Shown here piece after piece: positions 26,603 to 35,521 of a DNA stretch of 64,000 nt. The translations under genes and the position numbers were made by a program. Location: contig JAEPNV010000004.1 in the NCBI GenBank assembly GCA_017643215.1, positions 1-64,000 of the forward strand. Reading direction: 5' to 3'. The notes beneath the pieces are model-generated. The model ran no database searches. It was not told the DNA's origin and saw nothing but the letters and a program-made list of their open reading frames with translations. This DNA is from Roseibium sp. Lineage in GTDB: Bacteria; Pseudomonadota; Alphaproteobacteria; Rhizobiales; Stappiaceae. The stretch's first letter is position 1. Every line of letters starts with the position of its first letter.

Positions 26603-27013
26603 TTATCCGGCCAAACCGAACATCGGCCGCAGATCGTAGCCGGCGGTGGCCGCTTCGCGGACAATGTCCTCGACCGGCCGTTTCCGGCTCTCGGCAACGG
26701 CCCAAACGGTGGCGCACCGGGTGCCGCTCCGGCAATAGGCGAAGACCGGCTTCGGCAACTCTGCGAAGGCCGCATCAAAGGCCAGCACATCGTCTTCCAT
26801 GAGCCCGCCGGATGTGATCGGCAGATACCGGATCTCTAGGCCTGCTGCGACCGCCGCCGCCTCGATCTCCTGGTAGTCCTGCTGGTCGAACGCTTCTCCG
26901 TCCGGGCGGTTACATATCACCGCCTTGTATCCGAGATCGGCGATTTCCTTGATGTCATCCGCCAGAATCTGCGGGCTTACAGAAATATCAGCGTTGATCT
27001 GTTTCGGCGTCAT
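26603..27013 (-). CDS. TIGR01244-type sulfur transferase / phosphatase-like protein
   Basis: The 136-residue protein has a phosphatase/rhodanese-like active loop YCRSGTRC near residue 93 and the family start TPKQINADISVSPQI. In Blh-type proteins this domain is fused to a metallo-beta-lactamase persulfide dioxygenase; here the two are separate adjacent genes 31 bases apart. It probably moves or releases sulfane sulfur for the dioxygenase. I chose ATG at 27013, with AAGGA upstream, over a GTG six codons earlier. Confidence 0.88.
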   Translation of the reverse strand: MTPKQINADISVSPQILADDIKEIADLGYKAVICNRPDGEAFDQQDYQEIEAAAVAAGLEIRYLPITSGGLMEDDVLAFDAAFAELPKPVFAYCRSGTRCATVWAVAESRKRPVEDIVREAATAGYDLRPMFGLAG

Positions 27014-27044
27014 GCCATCGGTCCTTCCCACTGCAGTGTTGCGC

Positions 27045-27938
27045 CTAAAGTCCGTTGACCGGCACTTTCAGGAACGTTTTGCCGTCCTCGTCCGCCGGTG
27101 GCAACTGCCCTGCACGCATATTGACCTGCAAAGAGGGGATGATCAGTTTCGGCATGTCCAACTGAGCGTCCCGCTCAGTGCGGAATTTGACGAACTCTTC
27201 TTTGGTTTTTCCGCCGCCGACATGGATGTTATGGACCTTTTCATCTCCGACGGTGGTCTCCCACTGAATATCGCGTCCATTCGGTCCATAGTCGTGGCAC
27301 ATGAAGAGGCGCATATCGTCCGGTAGCGCCAGCACTTTCTGGATGGAATCGTACAGAACGCCCGCATCCCCGCCGGGGAAATCGGCCCGGGCTGAGCCGC
27401 CATCGGGCATGAACAGGGTATCGCCGACAAACGCCGCATTGCCCATCACATGCACCATGCAGGCCGGCGTATGGCCTGGCGTGTACAGGACGAACGCCGT
27501 CATCGTGCCGATCTGATAGGTGTCTCCATCCGTGAACAGCCGGTCGAACTGGCTGCCGTCGCGTTGAAACTCCGTGCCTTCGTTGAAAACCTTGCCGAAT
27601 GTCTGTTGAACGACAGTGATCTTGTCGCCAATTCCAAGCTTGCCGCCGAGTTTTTGCTGAATATACGGGGCGCCCGACAGATGGTCCGCATGGACGTGGC
27701 TCTCAATCAACCACTCGAGTTTAAGATCGTTGTCCTGAATGAAACGGATGATTTCGTCCGCATGATCATAGGTGATCCGGCCGGCGGCGTAGTCGATGTC
27801 CATCACACTGTCGACCACCGCGCAGGCGTTTGAGTTCGGATCTTTGACCACATAGCTGATCGTGTTTGTGGCCGGGTCGAAGAAACCGGTCACGTCCGGT
27901 TTGACTGTCATGTCCACCGGATAGTTTGAATTCGGCAT
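27045..27938 (-). CDS. Persulfide dioxygenase-like metallo-beta-lactamase fold protein (Blh/ETHE1 type)
   Basis: The 297-residue MBL-fold protein carries H81-V-H83-A-D85-H86, the GHTPACMVHV histidine and the MCHDYGPNGRD end motif of ETHE1/Blh persulfide dioxygenases, which oxidise glutathione persulfide to sulfite using mononuclear iron. ATG at 27938 follows AAGGA; the frame upstream is not conserved-looking. It lies between the YeeE/YedE genes and the TIGR01244 gene, fitting a hydrogen sulfide detoxification operon. Confidence 0.92.
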   Translation of the reverse strand: MPNSNYPVDMTVKPDVTGFFDPATNTISYVVKDPNSNACAVVDSVMDIDYAAGRITYDHADEIIRFIQDNDLKLEWLIESHVHADHLSGAPYIQQKLGGKLGIGDKITVVQQTFGKVFNEGTEFQRDGSQFDRLFTDGDTYQIGTMTAFVLYTPGHTPACMVHVMGNAAFVGDTLFMPDGGSARADFPGGDAGVLYDSIQKVLALPDDMRLFMCHDYGPNGRDIQWETTVGDEKVHNIHVGGGKTKEEFVKFRTERDAQLDMPKLIIPSLQVNMRAGQLPPADEDGKTFLKVPVNGL

Positions 27939-28030
27939 TGCTTTGTTCCTTCCGCGCGGCGGGCCGCTCTGCCTTGTGCTGGCCATGGCGGCCGCCAATC
28001 AAGCGATTTTGCTAAACCAGGCTGCTCTGT

Positions 28031-28474
28031 TTAGCGGTTCGATGCGGCAAACTTGCGGTCGGCCCCGTTTGTTACGACCCGAACGGCGATCATACCGGCA
28101 ATCAGCGCGGTTGCCGCGACAACCGGTTCGATCCGGCCAAGACCAAGTGCCGGCACCAGACCGCCCGGGCAAAAGCCGCTGAGGCCCCACCCAATCCCGA
28201 ACACCGCCGAGCCGCCCATCAACCTGACATCAAGATCGGTGCGGGTTGGCAGCGAAAAGCCGGAGGCAAGCAAAGGGTGATCCATCTTGAAGACAAACTG
28301 GTAACCGATCGCGGTCACCAGCAATGCTCCGCCCATGACAAAAGCAAGACTTGGGTCCCACGTTCCGGCAATGTCGAAAAAGTTCAAGACTTTGGCCGGA
28401 TTCGACATTCCGGCGATTGTGATGCCGAGACCGAACACCAATCCAATGGCGAATGCGGATAAGAGCTTACTCAT
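28031..28474 (-). CDS. YeeE/YedE family half-transporter (PmpB-like)
   Basis: The 147-residue membrane protein has four or five hydrophobic segments and the cysteine motif LSGFCPGG of YeeE/YedE sulfur transporters (related to thiosulfate uptake protein TsuA). It begins three bases after its partner half ends, so the two likely form one transporter for thiosulfate or sulfane sulfur species. The exact ion is not shown by sequence. Confidence 0.88.
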   Translation of the reverse strand: MSKLLSAFAIGLVFGLGITIAGMSNPAKVLNFFDIAGTWDPSLAFVMGGALLVTAIGYQFVFKMDHPLLASGFSLPTRTDLDVRLMGGSAVFGIGWGLSGFCPGGLVPALGLGRIEPVVAATALIAGMIAVRVVTNGADRKFAASNR

Positions 28475-28477
28475 CGG

Positions 28478-28909
28478 TCAGCCTCCAAACACGTGACGAA
28501 CGACGAACACGGTGACCAGACCGGTCGCCATGAAGGTCAGCGTTGCGACGATCGACCTGGCCGACAGCCGGGATATCCCGCAAACACCGTGCCCGCTTGT
28601 GCATCCGGTGCCAAGGGAGGCACCGATGCCGACGAGAAATCCGCCGACCGCCAAAAGGACAGGATGGACGGGCACGGAGATGGCCGGCATTTGACCGGTC
28701 ATCAGTGCCAGGGCCAGCGGACTTGCGATCATGCCGGCGACAAACGCGGCCCGCCATGCCCAATCCGCTGACGTGGGCGCGGCGAGCAATCCGCCGACAA
28801 TGCCGGTGATTCCCGCGATCCGGCCATGGACCGCCATCAGTGCCACGGTGGCCACGCCGATAAGGGAACCACCCAGCAATGCGGCAAAAGGGGTGAATTC
28901 TGTTGTCAT
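28478..28909 (-). CDS. YeeE/YedE family half-transporter (PmpA-like)
   Basis: The 143-residue membrane protein carries the conserved LGTGCTSGHGVCGISRLS cysteine motif and about four hydrophobic segments. It is first in the five-gene sulfur operon, with the PmpB-like half immediately downstream. A/T-rich palindromes directly upstream (28931-28947) are likely operators. In other proteobacteria such operons are run by the ArsR-family repressor BigR; no such gene is seen here. Confidence 0.88.
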   Translation of the reverse strand: MTTEFTPFAALLGGSLIGVATVALMAVHGRIAGITGIVGGLLAAPTSADWAWRAAFVAGMIASPLALALMTGQMPAISVPVHPVLLAVGGFLVGIGASLGTGCTSGHGVCGISRLSARSIVATLTFMATGLVTVFVVRHVFGG

Positions 28910-28930
28910 TCGAGCACCTATAGTTTCATT

Positions 28931-28958
28931 TATTCGAATATTAATATGTATAGATCAA
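28931..28958 (-). promoter_or_regulatory. Promoter region with two overlapping A/T palindromes for the sulfur operon
   Basis: TATTCGAATA (28931-28940) and ATATTAATAT (28938-28947) are perfect palindromes sharing three bases. On the minus strand TTGATC (28953-28958) could be the -35 element, so the palindromes would lie between -35 and -10. A BigR/SqrR-type persulfide sensor is the obvious candidate, but this is inference. Confidence 0.45.
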
Positions 28959-29106
28959 TCCCGCAAGCCTGCAGGTCCTGTTCACGTCACCGGAACCAAG
29001 CCGACATAGCCGCAAAATCCGTTCTAAGACCATGAAAAAAATCCATGATTCATATCCGGTTGCACCCACTGTCAAATTGTCGCGCCACCGGATGCCGTTG
29101 GCCGGA

Positions 29107-31170
29107 TCAGTTTTCCGTTGGCGGTGGTGGAGCTGTTTCAAGGCCATTTGCCGGGCGTTCCTCAAAGTCGGATTGGCTGGTCAGCACGACGGCGGTCCCG
29201 TCGGCCCGGTAGCGGATCATGGCACCAGGAAGCTGCGTCGTCGGATTTTGAGAAAGGTCCGGGGTTTCCACATCCGTGGTCGGACCCGAAAACTCGCCCA
29301 TCGGCCGGACGATTTCCTCATGGACGACACTGCCCACAAAAGCCGGGTGGACCCGGTCGCTGCGGACAATGCGGACATCGCTCGGCCACAGACGCAGTAT
29401 CCAGCGCCCCTCCTTCAGGCCGGGATGCCCATCATTGCGGATCATGACAAGCTCAGGCTGCCGACCGTTTTGCGTCCGCGGCAAAGCGGGCAAATCCTCG
29501 GCGGGTGTTTCACCGACAATAAAGCCGCTGGCGCTGGTCAAAGACCATTTCGGCGCGGGCCGCCACCCAAGACCGCGGAGTTGTTCGGCCATCATCTCAG
29601 GCCGTCCGGCATATTGAATGACAAGCGGTTCCTCGATTTCGCCGTTCAGTTCGATCCGGTTTGGCGGCAGACCGGCCCAGCCGGATTGGCGCCAATCCGC
29701 CAGCGTCATCACTTGTCCGCCGCTGCGCGGGACAAACGTGGCAAGCGCCGTGTCGAATGTGCGGGCAACATGCCATGTCCCGAAGACAGCGAGTGTGCCG
29801 ACCACCAAAGTGGCAAGTGTTCCACGGCCGACCTTTTCGTTGTGAATTGGGCCAAAGACAAACGCGAAGGCTGAAACCATTGCAATTCCAAAGAGAAGGC
29901 CGGCCAGAACGTCGGAAACCCAGTGGGCGCCGAGATAAACCCGCGAAAATCCGATGGTGAGTACAAAGACCGCCACCACGGTGAAGATCGCCGCCTTTGC
30001 CCATCTGCTGCGTTCATGGGCAATCAACACGGCGCAAATGCCGAACAGAACAGCGTTGAGCGTTGCATGGCCGCTTGGGAAACTATAGGCATCGGCGCCG
30101 CTATAGAGCTCCATCGGGCGCGAACGGTGCAGCATGAGCTTGATGAGCGGGACAAAGACCGCCGTCGAGACGATGGCAATCAAAAAGCCGGTCGCACGTC
30201 GCCAGGCTTTGCGGGCAAACAGGTAAACGGCGATGACCGCGGCAACGACGGTGACCACGATCCCGTCGCCGAGCATGGTGACAAACACCATGATCTTGTC
30301 GCCGACCGGTGTGCGAAGGCTCTCGAACAAATTGAGAATCGCAATGTCGGCACGGACCATGGGCGCGCCCGGCGCAACCTCGCCAACCAGCCAGAAAAAC
30401 GCCGGCATTGTGATCAGCAACAAAAGTGCTGAAACAAGCATGCCCATCGACCGGGGATGGGCGGGGTCAAACGTCTCAGCGATCCAATGCGAAATCCGAT
30501 CTTCGCGGCCGGCGAACCAATGGATAATCGCCGCGTGGGCACCTGGAAAAAGCGGGATGATGATCAATATGAGCCAGCGGCCGAGCATAACCGCCAGGAA
30601 CAGGACGACGCACAGGGCGCCAACGACAAGCGCCAGGCGTCCGCTGATCTCGCCGAGTGCGCTGAGCGCCGTGCCAGCGAGAATGCCGGGGACCAGATGC
30701 GTCGCCGTCCAGGCGATCGCGGATGTAACATTGACGACCGTGAAGTGCGTTGCGTTCATGCCGGCCATCCCGGCGATGCCGGGGACAACGGACTTGACGC
30801 CCGGCACGAACCTCCCGATGAAGACGCTCTTGCCGCCATGGCGCCGGAAAAACGCCTCGCCCTGATCCATCAGGCCGGCATACTTGGACAGCGGCCAGAT
30901 TTTCCGCAGGCGGTCCTTGTAGTAGTAGCCGACCCAATAGGAAATCGCGTCTCCGGCGGTCGCGCCGAGTGTGGTCCAGACGAAAATCGACCATCCGTCC
31001 AGTTTGCCAAGTCCCACAAGCGTGCCCGCGCCGACCAGCACGACGGTGCTTGGGACGACCAGTCCGACAATGAACAGGGCTTCGCCCATGGCCGCCGCAA
31101 AGCAGACGAAACCGGCGATCCCAGGGTTGTCGCCTATGAATGTGACGATTTGTTCGAGGAATTCGGTCAC
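29107..31170 (-). CDS. DedA / PAP2 phosphatase / LssY-C triple-domain membrane protein
   Basis: The ~687-residue protein joins a DedA (SNARE-associated/VTT) domain (about 1-195; GRFVPGVKSVVPGIAGM), a PAP2 lipid phosphatase domain (about 215-430; HRSRPMELY, SFPSGHATLN and SRVYLGAHWVSDV supply the catalytic motifs) and a soluble LssY-like C-terminal domain (about 455-640). It likely handles undecaprenyl or other lipid phosphates at the inner membrane, combining lipid flipping and dephosphorylation. The start is uncertain: I use GTG at 31170 (VTEFLEQIV...); a TTG at 31212 adds 14 residues. No strong ribosome site is seen for either. Confidence 0.85.
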   Translation of the reverse strand: MTEFLEQIVTFIGDNPGIAGFVCFAAAMGEALFIVGLVVPSTVVLVGAGTLVGLGKLDGWSIFVWTTLGATAGDAISYWVGYYYKDRLRKIWPLSKYAGLMDQGEAFFRRHGGKSVFIGRFVPGVKSVVPGIAGMAGMNATHFTVVNVTSAIAWTATHLVPGILAGTALSALGEISGRLALVVGALCVVLFLAVMLGRWLILIIIPLFPGAHAAIIHWFAGREDRISHWIAETFDPAHPRSMGMLVSALLLLITMPAFFWLVGEVAPGAPMVRADIAILNLFESLRTPVGDKIMVFVTMLGDGIVVTVVAAVIAVYLFARKAWRRATGFLIAIVSTAVFVPLIKLMLHRSRPMELYSGADAYSFPSGHATLNAVLFGICAVLIAHERSRWAKAAIFTVVAVFVLTIGFSRVYLGAHWVSDVLAGLLFGIAMVSAFAFVFGPIHNEKVGRGTLATLVVGTLAVFGTWHVARTFDTALATFVPRSGGQVMTLADWRQSGWAGLPPNRIELNGEIEEPLVIQYAGRPEMMAEQLRGLGWRPAPKWSLTSASGFIVGETPAEDLPALPRTQNGRQPELVMIRNDGHPGLKEGRWILRLWPSDVRIVRSDRVHPAFVGSVVHEEIVRPMGEFSGPTTDVETPDLSQNPTTQLPGAMIRYRADGTAVVLTSQSDFEERPANGLETAPPPPTEN

Positions 31171-31358
31171 GGCATCATCATGAAAACTGTGAGGGACATC
31201 GACCCTGCACAAGGACGGTTCCGGCCGGCGGACGCCAAATATTGTCTATAACTTCATATAGGCAGGCATGGCCGGAACCAACACCGAAAAAACAATGGCG
31301 CTATGCCGCGCCGCCGATCGCGCGCAAAACCACCAATGCGGCCGGCGGAGAGCCTGTT

Positions 31359-31388
31359 TTGGTTGGGTGCGGCCAGACTTGGTATAGT
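31359..31388 (+). promoter_or_regulatory. Possible promoter for the polyphosphate:AMP phosphotransferase gene
   Basis: TTGGTT (31359-31364) and TATAGT (31383-31388) are 18 bases apart, about 67 bases before the start codon. Sequence match only. Confidence 0.4.
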
Positions 31389-31454
31389 GGCGGCCGCGCG
31401 CGTGTTCCTTACGGCAAGTGACGGCGCGTGAGATGCCAAGACGGGACTCTGAGA

Positions 31455-32924
31455 ATGTTCGAATCAGCACGTTTGCCCCAAAAAATGGACAAAAAGACCT
31501 TCAAGAAGCTCGAGCCGAAGATCCGAGAATCCCTTCTCGTGCCACAGTTGGAAATGATCGAGAAAAAAAACTTCTCCACCATCATCGTCGTCGACGGACT
31601 GGATGGCGCGGGAAAGGGTGAGTGTGTTGCCAGACTGTATGCCTGGATGGATGCCCGCCATCTGATTTGCAATGCCTATGGCGACCCGATGGACGAAGCG
31701 CGCCTGCGCCCGCCGTTGTGGCGCTATTGGCGCGACCTGCCGGCAAAGGGCGAAACCGCGATTGTGTTTGGAAGCTGGTATCAACAGGTCCTTCGCAATC
31801 GGATCTATGACCAGACGGACGACCAGGAATTCGGCAACGAGTTGGCCAAGATCCGCCGGTTTGAGGAAATGCTGGCCAATGAGGACACGTTGCTCTTGAA
31901 ATTCTGGTTTTTGTTGCCGCGCGAGGACCAGGAGCGCCGATTGAAGAAAATCGGCAAAAAGAAAAACGCGGCGCGGCATGTGCTTGCCGACTGGGCGGCC
32001 CTGAAAAATCACGCCAAGGCGAGCACGGTCGGCGAGGAAATCATTCTGGAGACCAGCAAAGGCCATGCGCCCTGGTTTGTGATTCCGTCACAGGATCCCG
32101 AATACCGCGATTCCGCGGTCGGACAGACGCTCGCGCGGGAAATGAAACTGAAACTGGCCGACGGCGAAACCCACTCGGTCGCCGCGCCACCCGTTGTGGG
32201 CGGGCTGAAGCGCAAGACCGCCGTTGATGCCATCGATCTGACGGCCAAGCTGGGCAAGGCCGATTACGAGAAGCAGCGGGATGAACTGCAAGCCCGGCTG
32301 TCGGATCTGTCGGACCGGCGCCGCTTTTCCAGAAACGGCATGGTTTTGGTGTTTCAGGGCAACGATGCGGCGGGCAAGGGTGGCGCGATCCGGCGCGTGA
32401 TCCGTCCGCTTGACCCCCGGATCTACAAGGTTCATTCGATTTCAGCGCCGACGGATGAGGAAAAGGCGCGGCCTTATCTGTGGCGGTTCTGGCGGCGGCT
32501 GCCACGGCGCGGCCATATCGCCATATTCGACCGCTCTTGGTACGAGCGGGTTCTGGTGGAACGGGTCGAGGGCTACGCCGGCCATGGAGACTGGCTCCGG
32601 GCCTACAGCGAAATCAACGAATTCGAGGAGGAACTCGCGGATTTTGGCTACATCATCTGCAAATTCTGGCTGGCCATCAGCGCGTCGGAGCAATTGCGCC
32701 GCTTCAAGGCCCGTGAAGACACGGCTTACAAACAACACAAAATCACCGATGACGACTGGCGAAACCGATTGAAGTGGGATCAATACACCATCGCTGCCGG
32801 GGACATGGTTGACCGCACTTCGACCAGTTTTGCGCCCTGGACGCTCGTCTCATCGGAAAGCAAGCACCACGCGCGCATCGAAGTCCTGAAAACCATTTGC
32901 GACCGTATTGAAGAGACGCTTTGA
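31455..32924 (+). CDS. pap: Polyphosphate:AMP phosphotransferase (two PPK2 domains)
   Basis: The 489-residue protein is a tandem of PPK2 domains. Domain 1 has Walker A DGLDGAGKGE but FGSWYQQVL in place of the usual DRSWY; domain 2 has QGNDAAGKGG and FDRSWYERVLVERVEG, so domain 2 is probably the active half, as in the class II enzymes that make ADP from AMP and polyphosphate. Length fits PAP. ATG at 31455 gives a sensible N-terminus. The divergent neighbour is a PAP2 membrane phosphatase, so both touch phosphate metabolism. Confidence 0.9.
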   Translation: MFESARLPQKMDKKTFKKLEPKIRESLLVPQLEMIEKKNFSTIIVVDGLDGAGKGECVARLYAWMDARHLICNAYGDPMDEARLRPPLWRYWRDLPAKGETAIVFGSWYQQVLRNRIYDQTDDQEFGNELAKIRRFEEMLANEDTLLLKFWFLLPREDQERRLKKIGKKKNAARHVLADWAALKNHAKASTVGEEIILETSKGHAPWFVIPSQDPEYRDSAVGQTLAREMKLKLADGETHSVAAPPVVGGLKRKTAVDAIDLTAKLGKADYEKQRDELQARLSDLSDRRRFSRNGMVLVFQGNDAAGKGGAIRRVIRPLDPRIYKVHSISAPTDEEKARPYLWRFWRRLPRRGHIAIFDRSWYERVLVERVEGYAGHGDWLRAYSEINEFEEELADFGYIICKFWLAISASEQLRRFKAREDTAYKQHKITDDDWRNRLKWDQYTIAAGDMVDRTSTSFAPWTLVSSESKHHARIEVLKTICDRIEETL

Positions 32925-33059
32925 CGTCGGCGCGGCTGACGCCTCCGGTCGCCCGCGTCCCATCGCCGTCGAAAAGGCCACGCGGATTTCGGTGCTTCGC
33001 AACCGGAGGATTTAAATTAAATGGCTATGCCGGCCGCGGGCGGGGGATCTTTCAAGGTT

Positions 33060-34244
33060 TCATATTTTGACGGCTTGCGCCAGGTATTCCAGCGCCGCCT
33101 GGGCGCCGCCGCGACCGTGGGGAATTCCAAGGTTCGAAAGGCCCATCTCAATGGCCGACAGGGTTCCCATCAGCATGACGGCATTGACATGACCCATATG
33201 GCCAATGCGGAATCCTTCCCCGGCGAGTTCGCCGATTGTCCCGCCAATGGTCACGCCGCAAACGTCCTTGACGAACGACCGCAAGGGATCGACGTCCCAC
33301 CCGTTCGACCGAACGACCGTGACGCTGTTCGATCGTGCGTGGGGATCGGTGACGTTGAACTCCATTGCGCCTTCCTCGGACCAGCGTTGCACGGCGCGCC
33401 TTGTGGCTTCGGCCAGCAAAGCATGGCGGTGCCAGGCCGGCTCCAACCCCTCATCGAACAACAATTCCAAGGCAGCGCGGAATCCAAACAACAAATGCTC
33501 TGGCGGTGTGCCGCAGTATTTCTGGTAGTGGACCGAGCCGTTGCGAAACGTCCAATCCATGTAGTTGGTCCGAAGGTCCGCGGTCGAATGCGCCTTGACC
33601 GCGCGCGGTCCGGCGGCGACGAATGACAGCCCCGGGGGGCACATGAGTCCCTTTTGCGAGCCCGTGAGCGCGACGTCGACGCCCCATGAATCCATGTCGA
33701 ACGGCATGCAACCGAGCGAGGCGATCGTGTCGACCATGAAGAGCGCGGAATGGCCGGTCGCGTCGATCGCACTGCGCAATGCGCGAATGTCATTCCACAC
33801 ACCCGATGCCGTGTCGACCTGAACAGCAAGGATCGCCTTGATCCGGTGTTCCTTGTCCGCCGCCAGGCGGGCCTCAAGCGCGGCGGGGTCAACGCCGTGC
33901 CGCCAGCCGCGCTCTAACACTTCCACATCCAGGCCCATCACCGCGCCGGCCGCGCCCCAGGCCGTTGCGAACAGCCCCGATTCAAGAACCAGGATTTTGT
34001 CGCCGCGGCTGAGCGTGTTGGAAAGAGCCGCGTCCCAGGCGCCGTGTCCATTCGCCGCATAGATGTATGGCTGTCCCTCGGTGCGAAACAGGCGCTTCAA
34101 GCCCGCCAGGCAAACATCCGTTGTTTCCAGAAGGGGGCCTTCATAGATGTCCACGGCGGGCCGGTGCATCGCTCTCAGCACTTCATCCGGCACGGTCGTG
34201 GGCCCTGGAATCATCAAAAAGTCCTTGCCGTGTCGGAGCGTCAT
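33060..34244 (-). CDS. Serine-glyoxylate / alanine-glyoxylate aminotransferase family protein
   Basis: The 394-residue class V PLP aminotransferase starts with FLMIPGPTTVPDEVLRAM, typical of AGXT/SgaA enzymes. The likely PLP lysine is in GSQKGLMCPPG. It could convert serine plus glyoxylate to hydroxypyruvate plus glycine, or use another amine donor such as 2-aminoethylphosphonate or pyridoxamine-type substrates. ATG at 34244 is preceded by AGAGGAA. It stands alone; the 282-base gap upstream to the next gene holds no further feature I can support. Confidence 0.88.
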   Translation of the reverse strand: MTLRHGKDFLMIPGPTTVPDEVLRAMHRPAVDIYEGPLLETTDVCLAGLKRLFRTEGQPYIYAANGHGAWDAALSNTLSRGDKILVLESGLFATAWGAAGAVMGLDVEVLERGWRHGVDPAALEARLAADKEHRIKAILAVQVDTASGVWNDIRALRSAIDATGHSALFMVDTIASLGCMPFDMDSWGVDVALTGSQKGLMCPPGLSFVAAGPRAVKAHSTADLRTNYMDWTFRNGSVHYQKYCGTPPEHLLFGFRAALELLFDEGLEPAWHRHALLAEATRRAVQRWSEEGAMEFNVTDPHARSNSVTVVRSNGWDVDPLRSFVKDVCGVTIGGTIGELAGEGFRIGHMGHVNAVMLMGTLSAIEMGLSNLGIPHGRGGAQAALEYLAQAVKI

Positions 34245-34526
34245 ACGGATTTCCTCTTTTGTCTTGGAAAGCAATCTATCTAGGGCGGATCCTGCGGACG
34301 GTTCAACACGGTCTATCGGTAAAAAGAATCCGTGGATGCAAGGTGGTGAACAACGCATTGGGTGGGAATCGCCGACCGTTGCGGCCTATAAGGATTGTTG
34401 CGCTGCGATCCCAGGTGCGCCGCGAAGCTGGCGCCTTTCACACTGAAACATTCAATTCGTCTTGTTTCCGTAAAGTAAAGGCGGCAAAGTCGCAGGCGCG
34501 GCAAGTGCTCGTGTTAAGGTTGAGTC

Positions 34527-35507
34527 ATGATCCGGATTGAAAAGGGAAACAGCCCTCTGGTCCTGTGCCTGCCGCATTCCGGAAGCGTTTTGCCGGACGC
34601 CGTTTTAAACCGCTTCAACGCGACCGGTCGCCTGCAGACCGATATGTCATGGCGTTTGGAGCAGGTTCTGACCTTCGCGGCGGAATTGGACGCCACGCTC
34701 ATCCGCACCACGGTGTCGCGGTATGTGGTTGACGTCGACAAGGATCCGTCGCAGGCGGAGCCTTCGAACGCTGCAAGAAACAGCCTGTGCCCAACGGCGA
34801 CGCTTGACGGCAAACGGATCTACCGGCCAGATGAAGAACCCGGCCCGACCGAAATCGAGCAGCGGTTGTTGTTGTTTCACAAACCCTTTCATGACGCGCT
34901 TCGGCTGGAAATCAATCGTCTGCGGCACAGCCACAAGAGGATTGTGCTCATCGATTGCCAGTCCATGAGATCGCGCATCCGCGGTGTCTGTGATGGCGGC
35001 TTGCCGATCGTCAGCATCGGGTCGGGCGACGGACGGTCATGCGACCCGGAGCTGCGCGGTGTATTCGCCAACGCGTTCGACGGCGTGCCCGGATTTTCTG
35101 TCGGCGTCGATGACAGCTTTTCGGGTGGTTACATCACAACGTCTTGCGGCCAGCCCGATCACGGCGTTCATGCCATGACCATGGTGTTGGCCCAAAGGTC
35201 TTATTTGAGGCACGAATCACCGCCATTCGAGCCGGACAAATCCCGGATTGGTGATGTGCGGGCGGCAGTAGCCAGCGCGTTGTCGAAGGTCGTTGGCTGG
35301 ACCGAAGCCGCGCGTCATGAAAGCGACAACGATCAACCGTCAACAAAAATGGCCGATACGCCCGCTCAACAGCCGCCAACAGCATCGCCGGCGGAGGGGA
35401 AATCCCGGCCGGCGGTGCGCCAGGAGCTCAAACCACTTAAAACCCCGCCTCAGGACGGCTCGGCCCAGCCAACCGCCGGCCGGTCGGACGTGCTCGTCGC
35501 GGAATGA
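34527..35507 (+). CDS. N-formylglutamate amidohydrolase family protein
   Basis: The 326-residue protein shows family motifs: LPHSGSVLPDAV at the N-terminus, VSRYVVDVDKDP, VLIDCQSM, and SGGYITTSCGQPDHGVHAMTMVLAQ. HutG-type enzymes hydrolyse N-formylglutamate in histidine breakdown. The last ~60 residues are proline/glutamine-rich and probably disordered, an addition to the usual ~270-residue enzyme. No hut genes are nearby, so the true amide substrate is uncertain. Confidence 0.85.
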   Translation: MIRIEKGNSPLVLCLPHSGSVLPDAVLNRFNATGRLQTDMSWRLEQVLTFAAELDATLIRTTVSRYVVDVDKDPSQAEPSNAARNSLCPTATLDGKRIYRPDEEPGPTEIEQRLLLFHKPFHDALRLEINRLRHSHKRIVLIDCQSMRSRIRGVCDGGLPIVSIGSGDGRSCDPELRGVFANAFDGVPGFSVGVDDSFSGGYITTSCGQPDHGVHAMTMVLAQRSYLRHESPPFEPDKSRIGDVRAAVASALSKVVGWTEAARHESDNDQPSTKMADTPAQQPPTASPAEGKSRPAVRQELKPLKTPPQDGSAQPTAGRSDVLVAE

Positions 35508-35521
35508 CATTGCCGTTTTTG

